A stretch of DNA of 64,000 nt from Hysterangium stoloniferum (Eukaryota > Basidiomycota > Agaricomycetes > Hysterangiales > Hysterangiaceae), in NCBI GenBank assembly GCA_015178975.1, contig WHVD01000026.1, positions 496,001 through 560,000 on the forward strand, in the 5' to 3' direction. Under the pieces are notes generated by a model, which saw nothing but the letters and a program-made list of their open reading frames with translations, was not told where the DNA came from and did not search any database. Positions 57,698 to 64,000 of this stretch are shown here, in pieces (position 1 is the first letter of the stretch; each line of letters starts with the position of its first letter). The translations under genes and the position numbers were made by a program.

Positions 57698-57723
57698 GGT
57701 TCCTGATATGAATATCAGGAACC
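57698..57723. other. Perfect 12-bp-stem hairpin followed by CTAAT
   Basis: GGTTCCTGATAT, 2-nt loop, ATATCAGGAACC; 11 nt later CTAA is followed by T. It sits at the junction between M4 and M1 and is absent from the other units. Confidence 0.6.
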
Positions 57724-57754
57724 AATTCAGTTTTCTAATATTTCATTAGTTGCA

Positions 57755-59413
57755 AATACTCTCTAGTATACAATTGGGGATTGATAGAATTTTAATGACG
57801 CTAAGCACCCTGGTTGTTGTATATAACAACCTTCCGAAATGGGACACACCCAATAGAATATTAAGCTTGCTGTCAAAGTAGTCGCAGCTTCTAGTACAGA
57901 GAGCATTGCCGAGAGTACGAAAGTTTCCCGCTTAAAGTCTGGTATCAGTATAATAAACATCTGCTTGCGTACCCACACACCAACACACCCACTGATGCCT
58001 CCAAGTAGGACGTCAAAATCCAAGCCCTCATCGCTCCCATCTCTTTCTCGGCGTGGGCAAAACCCGTCTCGGCCGCCATCGACATTGCCCACTCCAATGC
58101 CTGGGCTTGCCATCGCCGCCGCTGGTCCCACCACGGCATCCCCAGTGCCAGCAACGCCTTCCGCCTCCCCACCCCCAAATGTACTGCCCCCCAGGTCCTC
58201 AATACTCATCCCACCTCCCCTCACTTCCCACACCGCCGTCTTCCCCCCCACTCCCGAGGGTTACACCTGGCGAGTAGCATTAATCCCATTGCGGGTGCAA
58301 GACCCACGCCGACCTTGTTCACCCATCATCCCCTCCACGTGCGGCAACATCTCAAATTGCCCTCCATCCGCAGCCACACCCCACGACACCCCACATTGCC
58401 GAGCATCCAGACTCTCTTCCCTGAGATGAATTTTGAAGCGCCAATGGGGACTGTTCAACCACAGTCCCTAAACATAAATCCTTTACATCCCACCATAGGC
58501 TTTGCCAATTCAAATGTATGGCAGGATGATTATTCATGAAGCGGGAGAGTAGGTGAGATGGAGTCCTCCATATCATGCATTCTCGATGTTGACAATTTTT
58601 GCAGAAAGGCCTCTCCGTTCGCTTTGTTCAACTAAAGTTTCCATTTTATTCTCCATAAAATGTAGATTTCCTGTCTAAATATACATTTGCTTGCTATTTC
58701 AATCACTGGTTAAAAACATCTCATTGTGCTGACCACTCGGATATTCAAGAATCATCACCCTTGCGACGAGGGCGCAAACCTTGATTTCATGGTTACTTCA
58801 CTTCTATGATCCCCTGTTTGGTTGCCTTCACTCAATTAATAACAGTTGCTAACTTGAACCTTGATGGTGGATGTTTGTCATGGTTTACATATTTCGATCG
58901 ATCGCAAAATTTGTCAAGAAATTTGCCCAGCTAGGAAAGACTTTTATTTATCATCTCCTTGCACTAGCGTAATGACGATTCCCTTCGTCAGATTCATACG
59001 TCCGCCCACAAATTAACCTGTCATTCCAACGGTTGCGTGTCCTTTGGTAACAACGACAAATGAGACTGGACCAATTTTCTCTTCATTTCCAAGTTTTCGT
59101 ACTAAAGGGTGTCCTATATATACATCATCAAGCATCTCAGCACAGCATGGCTTGGGAGAAAACCGTCCGAACATTATCTTCATCCGAACCGCGTGGAGCT
59201 AGTTATCCCATATAGCCAAACAACCAAAGATTCGTCCATCCCTGGCCACAAAGAAACCTTTAAATTGCCCCATGAGTGTCTGCCACCTGTTTCCTTATGT
59301 TCCTATGTTGCTGATTTTATCAATACTTACACTTGATGTCAGCTGTTTGTGTGTGTGGTAGCCAACACAATGATGCTCGTGAAGCTCAATCGATCGCACA
59401 ATTTCTCAACGAC
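57755..59413 (+). repeat. Array unit 5, truncated
   Basis: M1 57,755-58,540 and M2 58,540-59,413. It stops at CTCAACGAC, where a Gypsy gag fragment begins. Confidence 0.75.
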
Positions 59414-59952
59414 TCGTCGACCGTTCGGCGGCCTTGATGGTAAGTCGTCCCTTCCAACTTGATATCCACTGTCGCTGCTTCATCAGCCGGGAAAAACTCA
59501 TGTTCGAAAGTCCATGCAAACGTTTCCCATGAAAACACCGAATCTCCTCGACTCCACGATTTCATGAGCCGATTTGCAAAAAGGGCAGCTCAACTGGTCT
59601 TCATAAATGAAACCACCCATTGTACCTTTGTCTCATCCATCTGAAATTTTGTTTCATTCATACTGATGTACAACAGGCATGAATTGTAAAAAGTTCAACC
59701 ACTGGATCGATCGCCATCATATGCATTTGGAAGTGGAATTTTTGGACCTGAGTTTTTCGAAATGGTGGGAGGAGTCAACGTAAGTAGTGTTGGCACTTGT
59801 GGAGGAGTCGACGGTGGTTGTGATTGCAGGGTGAGTTGCTCAAGGATCTGCTGCAGCAAATCCATATTTTGTTTCTGGGAGGCTTGGAGCTCTCAAATGT
59901 CATTACTGTGTTGTTCTAACACCTGATGTGGATCGGTCATAGAAGCCGACAT
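59414..59952 (-). pseudogene. Ty3/Gypsy gag N-terminal fragment (third family)
   Basis: Starts MSASMTDPHQVLEQHSNDI at 59952, followed by a Gln/Leu-rich helix and a Pro/Thr linker. The capsid region has KIPLPNAYDGDRSSG, MNETKFQMDETKVQW, TFAWTFEHEFFPADEAA and GTTYHQGRRTVDE, which are typical Retrotrans_gag blocks. Internal stops and a frameshift near 59,690 are present. It differs clearly from gag of Gypsy A and B. The 5' end of the element should lie to the right and the rest is lost at the array junction. Confidence 0.78.
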
Positions 59953-59979
59953 GATAGTCAAAGTGAGGGGGCCGCATGC

Positions 59980-60065
59980 AAACTCGAAGTACACAAACTC
60001 GAAATACACAAACTCGAAATACGCAAACTCGAAATACACAAACTCGAAATACGCAAACTTGAAAT
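59980..60065 (+). repeat. Minisatellite, 15-bp unit AAACTCGAAATACAC
   Basis: Five full copies and a partial one, just upstream of the gag start in the presumed leader. Confidence 0.92.
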
Positions 60066-60640
60066 GATCTGAAGAGGTATCTCAACTTGTGATGTTAAGT
60101 GTAGTTCAACAAATAGTGGCGGTAGTTCCGGTCACTTGAGGTGAGACTTCTCTTCTGTAAGGGCGACTCTCTAGACTGCACTGACTCGCACTAAGACTGA
60201 GTTGGGGCACTAGCAGAGGGAATCTGAAGTTAGTTTATATCTATCTATTTATATACATATAGATTGCAGTACTACTTACCTAGCAGAGGGAATCCGAAGA
60301 GAAAAGTCTAAGGAACCCTCAGCTAGTGTGTGACTAACTAAAAGTGCAGCTGAGTTTGAAAATGTGATAAAGACAAGGTACCCTTACCCCTGGACCTATG
60401 AGACTAGACTCTGACAAGTCAAAAGTGAATTTGGGGAACTTAAGGTTGTCCCCTGACAGGGGAGTTGAAATCTATGTCTCTTTATGTATCAGTTAGACAA
60501 TGCTGAGTAATTTTATGATGACGCACCAATTTCCTTCGACACCTATAGATCCATGACAGTACTATGTACTGAGCAGAAAACATTAAGATGTTATGAAGAC
60601 AATCAGCCAAGTCATTCCTAAGTGGTGAAAAGATGCTGAC
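60066..60640. other. Unassigned stretch between gag leader and KRE6 pseudogene
   Basis: No ORF is supported. The phrase CTAGCAGAGGGAATC occurs twice (about 60,208 and 60,281). It may contain the 5' LTR of the gag fragment or decayed 3' exons of the glucan-synthesis gene; I found no clear TSD. Confidence 0.4.
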
Positions 60641-62045
60641 AATATACTACACGTATGAATAGGGCCATAGACTGTCTGTGGATGCACCGTAGCCCAGGCA
60701 TCCAAGATTTCCCATGAGCCACATGCCAGGCTACTGTGGAGGGGGCTAGAGGGTGATGGCACAAGTGAGAAGCAAACTTACATATCCTGTAACATTGCTA
60801 CTAGTTACCGATACTGCAAGACAAAGGTTAGCAATGTAAAGATATAAGTGGTAGCTACACTACAGTCACTGACCTTCAATATTACCACCTGTGAAACAGA
60901 ATTTGTTCCAGCTCTGAAGCATTGCTGACTTCCAACTGAGTCCGTGGTTTGTCATTGGATCAGCTGCATCCAGACGAAGGTGTAAACTTCCGTTAACCAT
61001 TGTGGCTTCTTCCACAGTGCTGTGAGCCATAAATACTAAACACTTCGACAGGAATGCTCACCTGGCAAATACCATTCCATGTCTTGGGTACCACTGTACC
61101 AGAAATCTACCACCTCCCAGAATGGATCATCACCTGGCCAAAACATGCAACCTTCAACATTGAACTTGTCCAAAAAGACCAATCATAGTTGTAGCTGTCC
61201 CAGCCTTTACGCGCCATGACATCAACTGGCATGTGTATATCAACAAGCAAGGGAAAGTTCATCAAAACCGGTACTTGACCAGTGCCATTCACTTGAACAT
61301 TATTGTCGGTTGCCAGATTCCACATATTTGATCGTAGGAAGGTGACGATAGGATAAAGAGTGAAAAGACAGATGAGTGTGATACAAAATGTATGAGGATG
61401 GTGATGTTAAAACAGCCCTGGAGATTGAAAGCCAAAAACCTTTGTCATGGTCTAATGTCTCCGGGCCATGCATAATGTCTTTGGGCCATGCATAATGTCT
61501 TCTGCATCTGGCGGTCCATTTTGGTCCTGACTGGGATCATACGCATATGCAAGAAAAGTCCCCTTCCCACCTGTGTCGAACTTCTCTGTGGGGCATTTTG
61601 AGCCAGAAGGGATGCTGTGTACTGATAGACCTGAATCAGAGCCCATACTGAATTGATCCCATGGATGCCGAGATGGGGACATGCGGGGATCGTCGTCCCA
61701 AGGGTCAGAGTTGGAAGCTAGTCAGTATAACAGTATGCTTCCCTGTGAACCAACAGACAATTCTCATGCACCTAGGAAAAAATATCCACCTGGACTGACA
61801 CCCAGTGGCGTACAAGAGTCATCAGAAATCAGCCGTGACATGCTCCCATGGGATTCTAGCTGACTTGAAGAATCATTTGGGCTTAAAGGGGAGGTCAATG
61901 CTAGCAGGGGCTCATTTGGACTGTGACCTGCCATAGGCGAGATTGGCATTGTAAGGAGTGGATCTTCTTTATCATTCTGACCTCCACTGCTGCTGCTTCC
62001 ACTGTTTTGTGAGAGCAGGGTGGGTAACCTAGATGTGAATGGATA
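60640..62045 (-). pseudogene. KRE6/SKN1-like beta-glucan synthesis protein (GH16 fold), degraded
   Basis: From right to left: a Ser/Pro-rich N-terminal region (LLTMPISPMAGHSPNEPLL, DPWDDDPRMSPS, TGGKGTFLAYAYDPSQDQNG), a signal-anchor-like helix (FCITLICLFTLYPIVTFL) near 61,360, then the luminal start (GQVPVLMNFPLLVDIHMPVD). The GH16-type core follows in shifted frames: FNVEGCMFWPGDDPFWEVVD, NGSLHLRLD, KSAMLQSWNKFCFTGG and MGNLGCLGYGASTDSLW. In yeast and other fungi such type II membrane proteins act in beta-1,6-glucan synthesis. Frameshifts (about 61,185, 60,700), a stop after LCMARRH and loss of the 3' part show it is dead. It keeps intron-like gaps, so it is a decayed host gene or a DNA-level copy. 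Confidence 0.75.
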
Positions 62046-62059
62046 CTACTGAAGATATC

Positions 62060-62205
62060 GCCGCCGCTCTCAATTGTTCGTATTCTGTGTCATCTTTGTC
62101 ATCGTCACCACCGTCATTGTCATCATTACCTCCATCATTGTCACCTCCATCATTGTTGTCATCACCACTGTCAAGAACGTTGTGGTAGGGCCTTATTGAC
62201 AGAGT
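62060..62205 (-). other. Asp/Gly/Asn-rich acidic coding-like repeat
   Basis: Imperfect GAT/GGT/GAC triplets encode DDNNDGGDNDGGNDDNDGG and then DTEYEQLRAAAISSV. It may be an exon of a lost gene or a simple-sequence tract. Confidence 0.3.
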
Positions 62206-62311
62206 TTAAAACCTTGCAGATATTCTTGTTCACGTATTCCCTTTAAAAAGGTTAGTAGTTTTTGTATATGTCTACCATCAAATTCATACTTTTTTACATG
62301 TCATATTTGAA

Positions 62312-63387
62312 ATGGCTAGTCTGGAGCTTTCATCAAAGAGTACGAAGCAGAAGAGAAAAACTCTATCCATGCTCAATCTACAAACGTGGTTAGTGAAAGT
62401 TAATAAACAACACATCCTTTACCTTCCACCAGGCCCAAATTTTGTCTGCCCTGCTGGAGGCTGGCATGCATGGAAATTCATTAACTACATTGAAGATGGT
62501 GATCAGGATAACAGGGAGGCAAGCGCTAGTTGGTTGGTGGTGGTGTGTGGGTGGCAGCATAGTGTGTCATCAGGATCACATCTATGTATCAATGTCCAAT
62601 TAGCTTTCAATATTCCCACTCTATCACCATTGATGCAAACAAGGAGGCACTAGCCTATATTGCAATGGATGTTGAAACCTATGACAATGAGCTTAAAGAG
62701 CTGAAGGCCCTGTATGATGACAACCATGAAGAAAATAACACCAACAAGGAGCTGACAGCACCAATAGACAACAATCACTGGAGGCTTGGGTCTCCTCAGT
62801 ATTGCCTAATGACATCAAAGCTGTCTACAGAGTTTCCTAATAATCCCATCCTTCACACTCTTACAGAGGATATCTCCAATGTTGTTAGACAATATCTTGC
62901 TCCAAGTGAAGTCATTTTAACAGGATACAAGGTAAATATTGATTCATTTTCTAGACTTAGTTTGACAACATTACAGATTATTCCTTACAAGTGTGTCCAT
63001 ATTCACTACACATCTCTTGAGGACTTGGAGGTTAAGAAAGACATTGCATGCTGCAAGCCATCCTTTCATGGCCACCCTCAATATGACTGCATCCTTATTA
63101 ACACAAACCCAGTGAGCTATGGTTGTCTGCTGTTTGTATTCTCCTGTATCCTACGGTCAGGACAGACAGTGGATATGGCACTTGTCCAGTGGCTAAAGGA
63201 AGCTAAGTGGAAACCAGAAACATATTGGAAGAACTGCCAGGTATTTGAGGAGAAGGGAAGAAGTATAATTTTCCTCAAGTATGTGGTGTGGGCATGCCAC
63301 ATGATCCCAACATTTGGTGGACCTGACAGGATGTACTACTTGAATGATATGGTTGATGCAGACATGTTCTTATGCTGTGGTAACTAG
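62312..63387 (+). pseudogene. C-terminal part of a Plavaka/Tnp2-type transposase
   Basis: The main frame (62,584-63,387) shows NNHWRLGSPQ and, after an apparent intron (about 62,931-62,980, GTAAAT to TACAG), IIPYKCVHIHYTSLED. KPSFHGHPQYDCILIN and SGQTVDMALVQWLKEAKWKP follow, ending VDADMFLCCGN. These blocks match the C-terminal portion of a fungal transposase class related to, but different from, the one at 35-39 kb. The upstream frame (62,312-62,653) contains CPAGGWHAWKF and is in another phase. The N-terminal and catalytic parts are missing. Confidence 0.55.
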
Positions 63388-63666
63388 GAGTTTGTCAGTC
63401 TACAATGTAGTATTAGAATAGACTTCATTGCATGGTAAGGGGTCAAGCAGCAGGAGGACTAGTGTGGAGAGCTAGAGGGCTGATGTGCACTTACAATATG
63501 TATGTATCTGTGTGACTCTGCAAAATAGTTAACATAATTTACCTTGATTTTATTCAGAAAAATAACCAGAACAATCTAGCTTACCAATCCATGTTGTGCA
63601 ACTTATTCCAAAAGGATAATCTACAAATGATTGTTTGACTAACTTTTATCTAATACAGCATACATA
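63388..63666. other. Nothing recognised
   Basis: Non-coding sequence between the transposase fragment and the LTR pair at the window end. Confidence 0.4.
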
Positions 63667-63878
63667 TGTTAGGGTACGTACACAGCAGGTCTCCAGAGAA
63701 ACCCACAGAATATCCAGTAGGACTTAACTTCAGCTTATAGGCTGCACCCTCACGAGATCGTGTTGTCCAATTTCAGACAGGCAGATGGGAATCCCGGGGA
63801 GTCTGGGCAGAGTTCATGGGTCGAGGGGTTGTAGGTCAGAGGTCGTGGGTCAAGAGGTCGTGAGTCAAGATAGGTAAG
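63667..63878 (-). mobile_element. LTR-A, cut by LTR-E
   Basis: Starts TGTTAGGGTACGTACAC and follows the LTR-A pattern to GATAGGTAAG, where LTR-E begins. Its remainder should lie beyond the window. Confidence 0.85.
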
Positions 63879-64000
63879 TGTTACGACCATGTCGCAGCTG
63901 TTTCAGCCCCGAGGTTATCGCCACCTATTGATGATTCAAGTTATTGCTCAAGTCACCACATCAGAAACCATCGCCCCCAATGCTGACGTATGCTTTTGCA
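63879..64000 (+). mobile_element. LTR-E start, running off the window
   Basis: TGTTACGACCATGTCGCAGC matches the start of the LTR-E family. Whether it is solo or part of a full element cannot be seen. Confidence 0.8.

Larger units (their letters stand above)
17341..59413 (+). repeat. Tandem array of a ~3.4 kb unit, riddled with insertions
   Basis: Four modules recur in the same order. M1 holds the AGTATACAATTGGGG and GCTTCTAGTACAGAG blocks. M2 holds GTCAAGAAATTTGCCCAGC and the TATA-like CCTATATATACATCATC. M3 holds AACTGGTATATAGGTATGC. M4 holds ATTACATGTATCTCGAGG. From M1 at 22,751 to M1 at 47,700 is 24.9 kb; subtracting four bounded insertions leaves about 3.38 kb. I count five copies, partial and whole, with two inverted patches. 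No copy has a long conserved ORF. It may be a macrosatellite or a concatenated non-autonomous retroelement. Confidence 0.75.

Noticed and set aside
57763..58251. 162-residue minus-strand Gly-rich ORF in M1
   Set aside because: Sister copies at 17.7, 23.0 and 47.9 kb break the frame at different places, so coding is not supported.
59903..60085. 60-residue minus-strand ORF with repeated RVCVF
   Set aside because: It is simply the 15-bp minisatellite translated; period divisible by three keeps the frame open.

Overview
This window is a transposon graveyard from a filamentous basidiomycete, most likely an agaricomycete. The pointers are chromodomain Ty3/Gypsy elements, a fungal Tnp2/Plavaka-type transposase with its accessory gene, introns of about 50 bp, and remnants of a SUMO-E1 (UBA2-like) gene and a KRE6/SKN1-like glucan-synthesis gene. 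I see no intact housekeeping gene and no tRNA or rRNA. Almost every recognisable reading frame is mobile-element DNA or a pseudogene.

Layout. 0.4-1.1 kb: degraded orphan gene. 1.6-10.9 kb: Gypsy A (minus strand), broken by a Tc1/mariner element and by two solo LTRs of different families. 10.9-14.6 kb: a UBA2 fragment, a scrambled Gypsy B copy carrying a TA-flanked DNA transposon in its LTR, and a Tc1 remnant. 14.7-17.0 kb: an orphan ORF and a third Tc1 element. 17.3-59.4 kb: after subtracting insertions, a tandem array of a roughly 3.4 kb unit in about five copies, with two inverted patches. Its insertions include a CACTG-ended foldback element, a complete Gypsy B (24,464-31,896), LTR-C, an 8.6 kb insertion holding a Plavaka transposon, a TRIM-like miniature retrotransposon, a fourth Tc1, several solo LTRs and a MULE-like element. 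59.4-64.0 kb: Gypsy gag fragment, KRE6/SKN1 pseudogene, Plavaka C-terminal fragment, and LTR-A broken by LTR-E at the window edge.

Most boundaries were found by eye from target-site duplications (TSDs), so the order of insertions can be read. LTR families are named A to F here for convenience. The most unusual feature is in Gypsy B: between pol and the 3' LTR, on the opposite strand, lies a gene with its own TATA box, two phase-0 introns, a coiled coil and a Cys pattern matching a Zn2Cys6 cluster. Premature stops in Gypsy B are nearly all TGA where Arg CGA is expected, which points to CpG deamination. The array shows the same process: CpG is depleted in left-hand units and kept in right-hand ones.
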